A stretch of DNA of 5,360 bases from NCBI GenBank assembly GCA_009908535.1, contig JAAAOD010000242.1, positions 1 to 5,360 of the forward strand, given 5' to 3'. The notes below the pieces were generated by a model. That model searched no databases and was not told the origin of the DNA. It saw only the letters and a program-made list of their open reading frames with translations. Source of the DNA: Verrucomicrobiota bacterium (GTDB lineage: Bacteria > Verrucomicrobiota > Verrucomicrobiia > Opitutales > Oceanipulchritudinaceae). The translations under genes and the position numbers were made by a program. Below, in pieces: positions 1-5,360 of the stretch. The first letter of the stretch is position 1, and each line of letters starts with the position of its first letter.

Positions 1-111
1 GCCCGCATCCTCCAAAAGGCCGGCGTCTCCCATACCGTCCGCAAGGAAAAGGGTCATGATATCGACGCCGCCTGCGGCCAGCTGCGCCTCCGCGAGGAGG
101 TCGAAGGCTGA
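1..111 (+). CDS. rlmN: RlmN, 23S rRNA / tRNA adenine-C2 methyltransferase, C-terminal end (partial)
   Basis: Only the last 36 codons are present; the gene enters from the left edge and ends at TGA 109-111. The frame reads KAGVSHTVRKEKGHDIDAACGQL and then a short charged tail. This matches the C-terminus of RlmN, a radical-SAM enzyme that makes 2-methyladenosine at A2503 of 23S rRNA and at A37 of some tRNAs. The cysteine in DAACGQL (codon 73-75) corresponds to E. coli Cys355, the residue that is itself methylated and forms the covalent RNA intermediate. The CxxxCxxC iron-sulfur motif would lie upstream, outside the window. The tail after the cysteine is short (11 residues, against about 29 in E. 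coli). The gene converges on xerD with 17 bases between stops, and I see no clear terminator in that gap. The paralogue Cfr shares this region, but rlmN is much more likely in a housekeeping setting. Confidence 0.87.
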   Translation, partial: ARILQKAGVSHTVRKEKGHDIDAACGQLRLREEVEG

Positions 112-128
112 GCGGTATCGGCGTCCCT

Positions 129-1103
129 CTACTGCCGGTTCCGCGGGTGGAAACGGTCATGGACCGCCGCGAGGGTGCCGCCGTCGACATGGGTGTAGAT
201 TTCAGTGGTCCCGATATCGGCGTGCCCGAGCATCTCCTGGATCGCGCGCAGGTCGGCCCCGTTCTGCAGCAGGTGCGTGGCAAAGGAATGGCGCAGAAGG
301 TGCGGCTTCACCGGGCGCTCGATCCCGGCCCTTTCCGCGTAGTTGCGCAGCCAATACCAGATCGTCTTCCTGGAAAGGGGGCCGCCCCGGTTGCTGAGGA
401 AAAAGGCGCTCCCGGTCCGGCTGCGGACCAGCGCCGGGCGCGCGGTATCGAGATAGCGCCGCAGCGCCTCCACCGCGCGACCGCCCACCGGCACCATGCG
501 GTCCTTGTTCCGCTTCCCCGCTTCCACGCGAAGATAGCCCTCCTCCAGGTTGACCTGTTGCAGGGTGAGCGCACACAGCTCGGAGACGCGCAGGCCGCTG
601 CTGTAGAGCAGTTCCAGGAAGGCCCGGTCCCGCAATCCCCGTGCCGAATCCTCCCGGGGGGCCCGCAATAACCGTCCCACCTCCTCCACGCTCAGGGTCT
701 CCGGCAGGGGCCGTTCCTTTTTCGGCGAGGCGAGCAGTTCCGTGAAATCCTCCGCCACCCTGTGCTCGGAAAGCAAATACCGCGCGAAATGCCGCAAGGC
801 GCTCACTTTGCGGGCCAGGGAGGAGGTCCGGTAGGCCTCGCAGGTGAGGACGCCGACCCATGCGGCGAGGTCCTCCGTGGCCACCTGGCGCCAGTCCCCG
901 CGCCCGCGCTCGGAAGCGAGGAAGCGGGCGCACTGGCAGAGATCGGTCTGGTATCCCTCCACGGTCGTCCCGGCATGCCCCTTTTCCAGTTCGATGAAGG
1001 CCCCGAAGCCCTCGATGGGGTCGGCAAGACCTTGCGGCAGCCCGTCGAGGCTCTGCTCGAGGGCCGACCGTCGCTCCGTCCGCTCTTTCCGCACATTTTC
1101 CAT
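129..1103 (-). CDS. xerD: XerD-type site-specific tyrosine recombinase
   Basis: This 324-residue protein would act in the cytoplasm on the chromosomal dif site, resolving chromosome dimers together with XerC and FtsK. The N-terminal SAM-like core-binding domain covers about residues 28-125 and the catalytic domain about 135-310. All tyrosine-recombinase residues are visible: Arg172 (SSGLRVSEL), Lys197 (GKRNKDR), His268 and Arg271 (HLLRHSFATH), His294 (LGHADIGTT) and the nucleophile Tyr303 (EIYTHV). The spacing from His294 to Tyr303 equals that of E. coli XerD. The ending DRFHPRNRQ resembles XerD (HHPRA) more than XerC. The protein is slightly longer than the usual ~298 residues because of about 25 charged residues at the N-terminus. 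I chose ATG at 1103, with GGAGG 12 bases upstream; a later start would give a more typical length. The frame stays open far upstream, but that stretch is antisense to argA. XerC, or a lone XerH-like enzyme, is the main alternative. Confidence 0.9.
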   Translation of the reverse strand: MENVRKERTERRSALEQSLDGLPQGLADPIEGFGAFIELEKGHAGTTVEGYQTDLCQCARFLASERGRGDWRQVATEDLAAWVGVLTCEAYRTSSLARKVSALRHFARYLLSEHRVAEDFTELLASPKKERPLPETLSVEEVGRLLRAPREDSARGLRDRAFLELLYSSGLRVSELCALTLQQVNLEEGYLRVEAGKRNKDRMVPVGGRAVEALRRYLDTARPALVRSRTGSAFFLSNRGGPLSRKTIWYWLRNYAERAGIERPVKPHLLRHSFATHLLQNGADLRAIQEMLGHADIGTTEIYTHVDGGTLAAVHDRFHPRNRQ

Positions 1104-1108
1104 GGAAA

Positions 1109-1177
1109 GGACAAGCCTCCGCGGGGGCGAGCGTTTTTGAACCTTGCCCCGGCTCCCCGCCCTTTCAAAGCTTGTCC
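1109..1177. repeat. Mirrored 8-base inverted repeat in the xerD-argA divergent spacer
   Basis: The 78-base spacer between the divergent starts must hold the promoters of both genes. It contains GGACAAGC at 1109-1116 and its exact reverse complement GCTTGTCC at 1170-1177. Read in the direction of each gene, GCTTGTCC therefore ends 5 bases before the xerD ATG and 4 bases before the argA ATG. No good -35/-10 pair is visible in either direction; TTGAAC at 1137-1142 has no convincing -10 partner. The repeat could be an operator or a leader element, or it could be chance. Confidence 0.4.
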
Positions 1178-1181
1178 GGTC

Positions 1182-2516
1182 ATGGATCTGGACGGACGGG
1201 AAAACATCCGGGAACTGAGTCCCGCCGACCTGCGGGGCATTCTCAAGTACGTCCCGCAGTGGCGCCACCATACCTTTGTCATCGCCATCGACGGGGCCGT
1301 TATCGGGAAGGAGACGATCAACAATCTCATGCTCGAGCTGGCGGTGCTGTGCAATCTCGGCATCCGCCTTGTCATCGTCTACGGGATCGGCGCCCAGCTC
1401 GAGCGTCTGGCAAAGGAGACCCACTTGAAAATCTCCGATATCCGCGGCTACGGGCCCACCGACCGCGGCACTCTCCAGCTGGCAGTGCGCGCGGCCTCCG
1501 AGGTCGGCCACCTCATTGAGCGCGGTTTGACCCAGAACGGGCTCCGCTGCGTGCGGGCCAATGCCGTGCGCGCCACCGACCGCGGTATTCTCAAGGGAGT
1601 GGACCAGCTCTTCACCGGCAAGGTTGACCGCGTCGATACCGACCTGCTCGGCAATCTCACCTCGCAGGAACTCGTGCCGGTGATCGGCCCGGTCGCCTTC
1701 ACCCGCGACGGTTCCGAACGCCGCCTTAATTCCGACCTGCTCGCCTCCGAGCTGGCGGTCAGCCTGCAGGCCTCCAAATTGATTTTTCTTCTTCCGTATC
1801 CGGGACTTACTTACAAGGGCCAGTTGCGCCTGAACGCCGATGTGCAGGAGGTCCGCTCGCTCCTCGAGAAGGAACCGGCCACCATCGACGAGCCGGTGCG
1901 TTCCAAAGCAGAATACGCCGTCAAGACCATCGACGGCGGCACCCCCCGCGCGCACATCATCGACAGCCGCATTCACGACGGCCTCCTCATGGAGGTTTTC
2001 TCCAAGGTCGGTATCGGCTCGATGATTCACTCCAATCCCTATTCGCGCATCCGCAAGGCCCGCCGCAAGGACGCCCCCGCCATCCATTCCCTCACCCGGG
2101 CCGCCGTGCGCGATGAGAGCCTGCGCCCGCGCACCCGCCAGGCGGTAGAGGCACACTTCAAGGAATATTTCGTCTACGAGATCGACGAGAGCGTAATCGG
2201 CTGCTTCCGCCTGACCCCCTATCCACGCTCCACGACCATCGAGCTGGGATCCGTCTATGTTCATCCGGCCTACCAGGGACGCCGCATCGGCAAGGCCATG
2301 GTCGAGTACGCCCTCGAAACCGCAGCTCAGGGCGGCAAGAAGCGCCTCGTCGCCCTCACCACGCAGACGTCGCCGTTTTTCCGCGACACCTGCGGGTTCG
2401 GGCAAGGCACGCCGGCCCAGCTGCCGAAGGCCCTCCGCGAGAGCCTTGCCAGCAGCGGACGACAGTCGCGGATATTTTTCAAGGAATTGAAAAAAGGAGG
2501 ACCCGACCGGCGGTAA
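1182..2516 (+). CDS. argA: ArgA, N-acetylglutamate synthase (amino-acid kinase fold plus GNAT domain)
   Basis: The 444-residue protein is almost the same length as E. coli ArgA (443). It catalyses acetyl-CoA + L-glutamate to N-acetylglutamate, the first step of arginine synthesis, in the cytoplasm. Residues about 25-280 are an amino-acid-kinase fold (TFVIAIDGAVIGKE, then NLGIRLVIVYGIGAQL, later NSDLLASELAVSLQASKLIFL). It lacks the Lys-x-Gly-Gly start of a true N-acetylglutamate kinase, which is expected because this domain is regulatory and binds arginine. Residues about 290-435 are a GNAT acetyltransferase, with the acetyl-CoA loop in VYVHPAYQGRRIGKAM (357-372) and FFRDTCGFG at 399-407. I chose ATG 1182 because homology starts at once (ENIRELSPADLRGILKYVP) and the length fits; there is no clear Shine-Dalgarno sequence. 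The gene is divergent from xerD, and its last 18 bases overlap rnpB on the opposite strand. Feedback inhibition by arginine is expected from the family and is not visible in the sequence. Confidence 0.95.
   Translation: MDLDGRENIRELSPADLRGILKYVPQWRHHTFVIAIDGAVIGKETINNLMLELAVLCNLGIRLVIVYGIGAQLERLAKETHLKISDIRGYGPTDRGTLQLAVRAASEVGHLIERGLTQNGLRCVRANAVRATDRGILKGVDQLFTGKVDRVDTDLLGNLTSQELVPVIGPVAFTRDGSERRLNSDLLASELAVSLQASKLIFLLPYPGLTYKGQLRLNADVQEVRSLLEKEPATIDEPVRSKAEYAVKTIDGGTPRAHIIDSRIHDGLLMEVFSKVGIGSMIHSNPYSRIRKARRKDAPAIHSLTRAAVRDESLRPRTRQAVEAHFKEYFVYEIDESVIGCFRLTPYPRSTTIELGSVYVHPAYQGRRIGKAMVEYALETAAQGGKKRLVALTTQTSPFFRDTCGFGQGTPAQLPKALRESLASSGRQSRIFFKELKKGGPDRR
2475..2494 (-). repeat. AT-rich 8-base stem-loop just past the rnpB 3' end, inside argA
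   Basis: TTTTTCAA at 2475-2482 and TTGAAAAA at 2487-2494 are exact reverse complements around the 4-base loop GGAA. The element lies in GC-rich surroundings. On the minus strand, a run of six T (2495 to 2490) begins 3 bases after the rnpB P1 helix closes at 2499, and it also forms the first arm of this stem. It may help terminate rnpB or define its 3' end. On the plus strand the same bases encode FFKELKK near the ArgA C-terminus. It is not a classic terminator, because the U-run precedes most of the stem. Confidence 0.4.
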
Positions 2517-2886
2517 GCCGGATTCTGTCCGCCTCCGCGGAAGCGGAAGCGGGACTCCCATTTATCTATCCCGCGAGCGCGGGATTCCCGCCGGAGCGGG
2601 ACGCGACGTACCCGGAACCGTCAGGCGGGCCGCCCGGTTCCCTATTTCGCCTTGCACCGGATTGGGTTTACCGTGCCCCGTCGGTTGCCCTCCGGGCGGT
2701 GGGCTCTTACCCCACCTTTTCACCCTTATCCCGCGGATGCGGGACGGTATGTTTTCTGTGGCACTGTCCGTCACGGGTTCCTCGCGAAACCCGTGCCCCC
2801 GCTTTCGCGGGGAATCCTGCCCTCTGGTGTCCGGACTTTCCTCTATTCCGCCGAAGCGGCACAGCGGGAGTCCGCCGATCAGGTCC
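2499..2886 (-). ncRNA. rnpB: RNase P RNA (M1 RNA), bacterial class A
   Basis: This is the catalytic RNA of RNase P, which with RnpA removes 5' leaders from pre-tRNAs. Read on the minus strand, the 5' core GAGGAAAGTCCGGACACC (2843-2826) and the 3' core ACAGAATCCGGCTTACC (2528-2512) are the universal sequences. Their CCGGA/TCCGG pairing makes P4, with A-U where E. coli has G-C. Between them are GGGTAAGAGCCCACC (P13 with its conserved loop), GGCACGGTAAACCC, and GCAAGGCGAAATAGG. The ends were set by helix P1: bases 2886-2872 pair with 2513-2499 over 15 base pairs, two of them G-U. That gives 388 nucleotides, a normal class A size. P3 is a short GCCGC-TTCG-GCGG hairpin. P15 (GGAACCG/CGGUUCC) carries a short GGCG-GCC-CGCC tip with no GGU motif. 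The gene lies 76 bases downstream of the zinc-ribbon gene on the same strand and may share its transcript or use its own promoter. The ends are good to a few bases. Confidence 0.95.
2569..2601 (-). repeat. Tandem TCCCGC-N4-GCGGGA hairpins inside rnpB
   Basis: Two 16-base hairpins with the same six-base stem stand one base apart, at 2569-2584 (plus-strand loop GAGC) and 2586-2601 (loop CGGA). They lie where P16/P17 are found in class A RNase P RNA. The same stem recurs at 2729-2744 (loop GGAT, the P12 tip), and a close relative, CCCCGC-TTTC-GCGGGG, is at 2797-2812 (probably P8). E. coli P12 also ends in a CCCGC/GCGGG hairpin, so the P12 copy is not unusual; the tandem pair is more so. Confidence 0.75.
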
Positions 2887-2962
2887 ATAACCGCATACGA
2901 TCCCTCCAGCGGACGCTGGTGGCAATGGAAAACTGGCGGGGGCGGCCCGGGGCCCGGCCTCC
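2887..2962 (-). promoter_or_regulatory. Spacer upstream of rnpB with a small dyad; promoter not resolved
   Basis: These 76 bases separate the stop of the zinc-ribbon gene from the 5' end of rnpB. Next to the stop is a very GC-rich stretch that can form a small CCGG-GCC-CCGG stem and is later followed by GTTTT, at best a weak terminator. A perfect dyad, CCAGCG-GA-CGCTGG, lies at 2906-2919, about 20-33 bases before the predicted RNA start. TATGCG at about -11 to -6 is a poor -10 box, and no -35 is properly spaced. rnpB is normally expressed strongly, so a promoter is expected here or farther upstream, but I cannot identify it. Confidence 0.3.
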
Positions 2963-3673
2963 TTAGCGGTCGTAATAAAGGATGCGGCCGCAGCTGTCGC
3001 AGCGGACCAGTTCCCTGCCTTTCCGGGCCATGCTTTCGACATCGCCGGAAACCTTCAGGTGGCAACCTTTGCAGCGTCCGTCTTCGAGAGCCACGACGAC
3101 GGGCGGCCGCTTCACCTGCCGCTTTACGTAGTCGTACTGCTGCAGGACGTTTTCGTCGATTTCCGGCTCGCAGGCGGCGAGCGCTTCTTTGGCCTCCTCA
3201 AGGTCGGCGGCAAAGGACTCCCGGTTGCGTTGCAGAAGCTCAATATGGGTCTCGAGGGTATGGATCTGGTTTCCGATTTCCTCCCGGGCTTTCTCGAGCT
3301 GTCCTTGCCGAAGATCGATCTCCTCCAGCAAGGCCAGCTCCCGGTCCTCGAGTCCGCTGATCTTATCCTGAAGACCGACGATCTCGCTTTCCAGGGCCTG
3401 GTATTCCTCGTTCTTCTTCACCTGCATCTGCTGGGTCTTGTACTTGACCACCGCCGCCTCCGCGTCGCTGACCTCGCCCTCCACTTCGAGGCGCTGCGCC
3501 TCTTTGTGTTTCAAATCGGATTCCTGCTCCTTGAGCTGGTTTTGCAGCTTCGCGATCTCCGCTTCCTCCTTGCGGATATCGGCGGGGATGTTCGCCAGCT
3601 GGCGCTCGATATTCCCGCAGCGTTCGTCGCGATCCTGCAGGATCAAAAGCTTTTGCAACCAGGTCGGCACCAT
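2963..3673 (-). CDS. Coiled-coil C4 zinc-ribbon protein (CdsZ/CT398-FlgZ-like, zf-RING_7 family)
   Basis: The 236-residue protein has two parts. Residues about 5-185 are charged heptad-like sequence predicted to form a long helical hairpin, containing the family signature VKKNEEYQALESEI (85-98). Residues about 195-236 are a zinc ribbon with Cys201, Cys204, Cys225 and Cys228 (RCKGCHLKV and VRCDSCGRILYYDR). There is no signal peptide or membrane segment, so it should be cytoplasmic. Family members include Chlamydia CT398/CdsZ, reported to bind the RpoN holoenzyme and the type III export apparatus, and Helicobacter HP0958/FlgZ, needed for flagella and RpoN stability. Many relatives occur in bacteria with neither system, so the role here is unknown. 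I chose ATG 3673. An in-frame TTG at 3682 adds three residues and has GGAAGG about 10 bases upstream, so it is a real alternative. rnpB follows on the same strand, and dinG is divergent. Confidence 0.88.
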   Translation of the reverse strand: MVPTWLQKLLILQDRDERCGNIERQLANIPADIRKEEAEIAKLQNQLKEQESDLKHKEAQRLEVEGEVSDAEAAVVKYKTQQMQVKKNEEYQALESEIVGLQDKISGLEDRELALLEEIDLRQGQLEKAREEIGNQIHTLETHIELLQRNRESFAADLEEAKEALAACEPEIDENVLQQYDYVKRQVKRPPVVVALEDGRCKGCHLKVSGDVESMARKGRELVRCDSCGRILYYDR

Positions 3674-3706
3674 AGCCGCCAAGTGGAAGACGCCTTCCGC
3701 AAAGAT

Positions 3707-3746
3707 GGCAACGGCAAAACCGGACCCCTCCTCTTTTACCGTTGCC
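3707..3746. repeat. 13-base inverted repeat in the zinc-ribbon/dinG divergent spacer
   Basis: GGCAACGGCAAAA at 3707-3719 and TTTTACCGTTGCC at 3734-3746 are reverse complements except at one position. The loop is 14 bases (3720-3733). In minus-strand RNA the odd position is a G-U pair, giving 13 unbroken pairs; in plus-strand RNA it is a C-A mismatch. On the minus strand the loop reads GAGGAGGGG and then TCCGG. The element begins 33 bases upstream of the zinc-ribbon ATG and ends 31 bases before the dinG ATG. It is either an operator-like dyad for both promoters or a 5'-leader hairpin. No U-run follows it in either direction, so it does not look like an intrinsic terminator. Confidence 0.65.
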
Positions 3747-3777
3747 GCAGGTTTGTCCCGCTTTGCATGCTTCCGCC

Positions 3778-5360
3778 ATGATCCGATTGAACGAGGCCAT
3801 GGACCCGCATTCGGGAGCGGAACCGCCGCGCCTCGACGTCGTGGCCGCGATCCGGCGCATCTTCGCCCAAGGGGGCCTCCTCGAGCAGCATCTCGGTCTC
3901 CAGTTCCGGCCGCAGCAGGCGGAGATGGCGATAGCTACCGCTGCCGCCATGGCGGGGGAACAGACCCTTTTCGCGGAGGCGGGAACCGGGGTCGGCAAGT
4001 CCCTCGCCTATCTCCTTCCGGGTCTGCTCCAGGCGGTGAGCGCAAAACGTCCCTTCCTCGTCTCCACGCACACGATCGCCCTGCAGCAGCAGATCGAAAC
4101 GAAGGACCTTCCGCTCTGCCGAAAGCTGTTCGCAACCGACCCGGTCTTGAAAGAATGCGCCGGCTTCCGTCACACCGTTCTCCTTGGCCGGGCCAACTAC
4201 CTCTGCGGAACGCGCCTGCGCCAGGCGCTGGAGACGCGCACCGAGCTTTTCCCTTCTGCCCAGCAGGAGGAGCTGCAGCGCATCGCGGACTGGGCGGAGC
4301 AGTCCGTCACCGGCCTTCGGCAGGAACTGGAACCGCCGCCCGACCCGGAGGTCTGGGACTGGGTGCATGCGGACGCGCACGCCTGCAACCAGCGCAACTG
4401 CACGACGGACGCCTGCCCTTTCCGGCGCGCCCGTGCCGCCATTCGCCGGGCCCACCTCGTCATCGTCAACCACAGTCTTCTCTTCGCCCTGCTTGCCGCC
4501 GGGCAGTCCCCGGAAGCAAGCGTCCCCGGAGTCCTGCTTCCGGAGGATTTTGTCGTCCTTGACGAAGCCCATGTTTTGCCTGCCGTCGCCACGGACTATT
4601 TCGGGCAGCGGATCAGCGAGGAAGGGCTGCGCCGCCAGCTGCAAAAGCTCTTTCACCTTCGGCGCGGCAAGCGTCGCGGTCTTCTGCCCTCCCTGCGCGC
4701 CCATGATCTCTGCCTTGCGGTGCAAAAGGTGCAGGAACGGGCGGACTCCTTTTTTGAAGAGGTCCGTACCACTTTCCTGCGCTCCGGCCGGCCCTTCCGT
4801 TTCCGTGAACCGGAGTGGATGGAAAATCCCGTCGACACCGCATTGCGCCAACTGCTGCACGGTCTTGCACGGCGGGAGGAACGCCTCGAGGAAGGTCCCC
4901 GCCGCGACGAGCTCGAAGGGGTGCGCAAACGCCTGCAGGGCTACCGCGACGGCATGGCCGAGGTGCTCCAGCTCGGAGATCCGGAATCCGTCTACTGGAC
5001 GGAAGCGGGCGGGCGGAAAGGTTCCATCGTCCATCTTCGCTCGGCCCCCCTCAGTGTGGCCGAACCGCTGCGGAGAGCCCTCTTCAGCCGCCGGACCTCC
5101 GCGGTCCTCACCAGTGCCACCCTTGCCGAGGGGGCGGACATGACGTCCTTCCAGGAGCGCGTCGGGGCGCCCGATACGGAGGCGCGCCGCGTCGCTTCCC
5201 CGTTCGACTATTCACTGCAGATGGAGATCCTCCTGCACACGTCCGCCCCCGAACCAAACAGTGCCGACCACAGTTTATGTACTGACTTTCTCGCTACAGA
5301 GATCGGGATCCTCGCCGGGCAGATGGAGGGCGGCAGCCTTGTCCTGTTCACCAGCTACCG
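3778..5360 (+). CDS. dinG: DinG/Rad3-type ATP-dependent helicase with iron-sulfur cluster (3' end outside the window)
   Basis: The frame is open from ATG 3778 to the window end (527 codons plus 2 bases), so the C-terminus is missing. DinG is a 5'-3' superfamily 2 helicase (XPD/Rad3 group) that unwinds D-loops, R-loops and forks. Visible motifs, in order, are the Q-like FRPQQAEM (43-50), Walker A EAGTGVGKS (67-75, Lys74), motif Ia VSTHTIA (95-101), four cysteines placed to hold a 4Fe-4S cluster (Cys143, Cys203, Cys208, Cys213), VNHSLL (230-235), the DEAH box (262-265), SAT motif III (446-448), ASPFDY, and the motif IV region LVLFTSY at the edge. Motifs V and VI must lie beyond 5360. The DEAH box and the four cysteines point to DinG rather than a RecQ or UvrD type. 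No exonuclease domain precedes the helicase. ATG 3778 has no clear Shine-Dalgarno sequence; ATG 3799, seven codons later, has GAGG only 2 bases upstream and is a weaker choice. No LexA-type box is evident. Confidence 0.92.
   Translation, partial: MIRLNEAMDPHSGAEPPRLDVVAAIRRIFAQGGLLEQHLGLQFRPQQAEMAIATAAAMAGEQTLFAEAGTGVGKSLAYLLPGLLQAVSAKRPFLVSTHTIALQQQIETKDLPLCRKLFATDPVLKECAGFRHTVLLGRANYLCGTRLRQALETRTELFPSAQQEELQRIADWAEQSVTGLRQELEPPPDPEVWDWVHADAHACNQRNCTTDACPFRRARAAIRRAHLVIVNHSLLFALLAAGQSPEASVPGVLLPEDFVVLDEAHVLPAVATDYFGQRISEEGLRRQLQKLFHLRRGKRRGLLPSLRAHDLCLAVQKVQERADSFFEEVRTTFLRSGRPFRFREPEWMENPVDTALRQLLHGLARREERLEEGPRRDELEGVRKRLQGYRDGMAEVLQLGDPESVYWTEAGGRKGSIVHLRSAPLSVAEPLRRALFSRRTSAVLTSATLAEGADMTSFQERVGAPDTEARRVASPFDYSLQMEILLHTSAPEPNSADHSLCTDFLATEIGILAGQMEGGSLVLFTSY

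Noticed and set aside
112..128. A possible terminator between the convergent rlmN and xerD stops.
   Set aside because: The 17-base gap holds no stem with a T-run in either direction.
56..397. A 113-codon plus-strand frame over the rlmN tail and the xerD 3' end.
   Set aside because: It is out of frame with rlmN, antisense to the catalytic domain of xerD, and low in complexity (Arg/Ser/Gly).
1104..1181. A dif-like Xer site or standard promoter near xerD.
   Set aside because: No 28-base dif-like arrangement is seen, and the TTGAAC at 1137-1142 has no matching -10 at proper spacing.
1104..2561. The xerD reading frame stays open for about 486 further codons upstream on the minus strand, which would give an 810-residue protein.
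   Set aside because: The extension is exactly antisense to argA, runs into the 3' part of rnpB, and shows no recognisable domain. In GC-rich DNA with biased codon use, long antisense frames are common. The XerD homology is complete from 1103.
2917..2962. An intrinsic terminator for the zinc-ribbon gene.
   Set aside because: The GC-rich stretch after the stop forms only short stems, and the nearest T-run is GTTTT several bases away; the evidence is too weak to call.
2562..3360. Open frames on both strands through 2562-3360.
   Set aside because: They run across the folded RNase P RNA and across the zinc-ribbon gene in the wrong frame. Their sequences are Pro/Arg/Gly-rich and show no family signature.
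3736..5034. A 432-codon minus-strand open frame opposite dinG.
   Set aside because: dinG on the plus strand shows every expected helicase motif and explains this region. The antisense protein has no recognisable motif and looks like a codon-bias shadow.

Overview
The window is a GC-rich (roughly 60% or more by eye), tightly packed chromosomal housekeeping segment. It holds five protein genes, two of them cut by the window edges, and one RNA gene: the tail of rlmN, xerD, argA, the RNase P RNA gene rnpB, a coiled-coil/zinc-ribbon protein of the CdsZ/FlgZ type, and the first part of a DinG-type iron-sulfur helicase. I see no insertion sequence, prophage gene, CRISPR array, tRNA or rRNA. The proteins and the class A RNase P RNA are clearly bacterial. 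A member of the PVC group, most likely Verrucomicrobiota, is my best guess. It rests on the style of the ArgA and zinc-ribbon proteins and on an RNase P RNA that appears to lack the L15 GGU motif, as chlamydial ones do. This is inference, not proof.

Layout: rlmN (1-111, +) ends 17 bases before the stop of convergent xerD (129-1103, -). A 78-base spacer separates xerD from divergent argA (1182-2516, +) and carries a mirrored 8-base repeat next to each start codon. argA converges on rnpB (2499-2886, -), and the two overlap by 18 bases, so the argA stop codon lies inside the complement of an invariant RNase P core sequence. Upstream of rnpB, on the same strand, is the zinc-ribbon gene (2963-3673, -). 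A divergent spacer of about 100 bases, with a 13-base inverted repeat, separates it from dinG (3778 to beyond 5360, +).

The genes do not form one pathway. They cover 23S rRNA/tRNA methylation (RlmN), chromosome dimer resolution (XerD), the first step of arginine synthesis (ArgA), tRNA 5' maturation (RNase P RNA) and DNA repair or R-loop removal (DinG). The zinc-ribbon protein has relatives linked to type III secretion, flagella and RpoN. I found no convincing new system. The points worth a second look are the argA/rnpB overlap, the RNase P RNA architecture, and the inverted repeats in the two divergent spacers.
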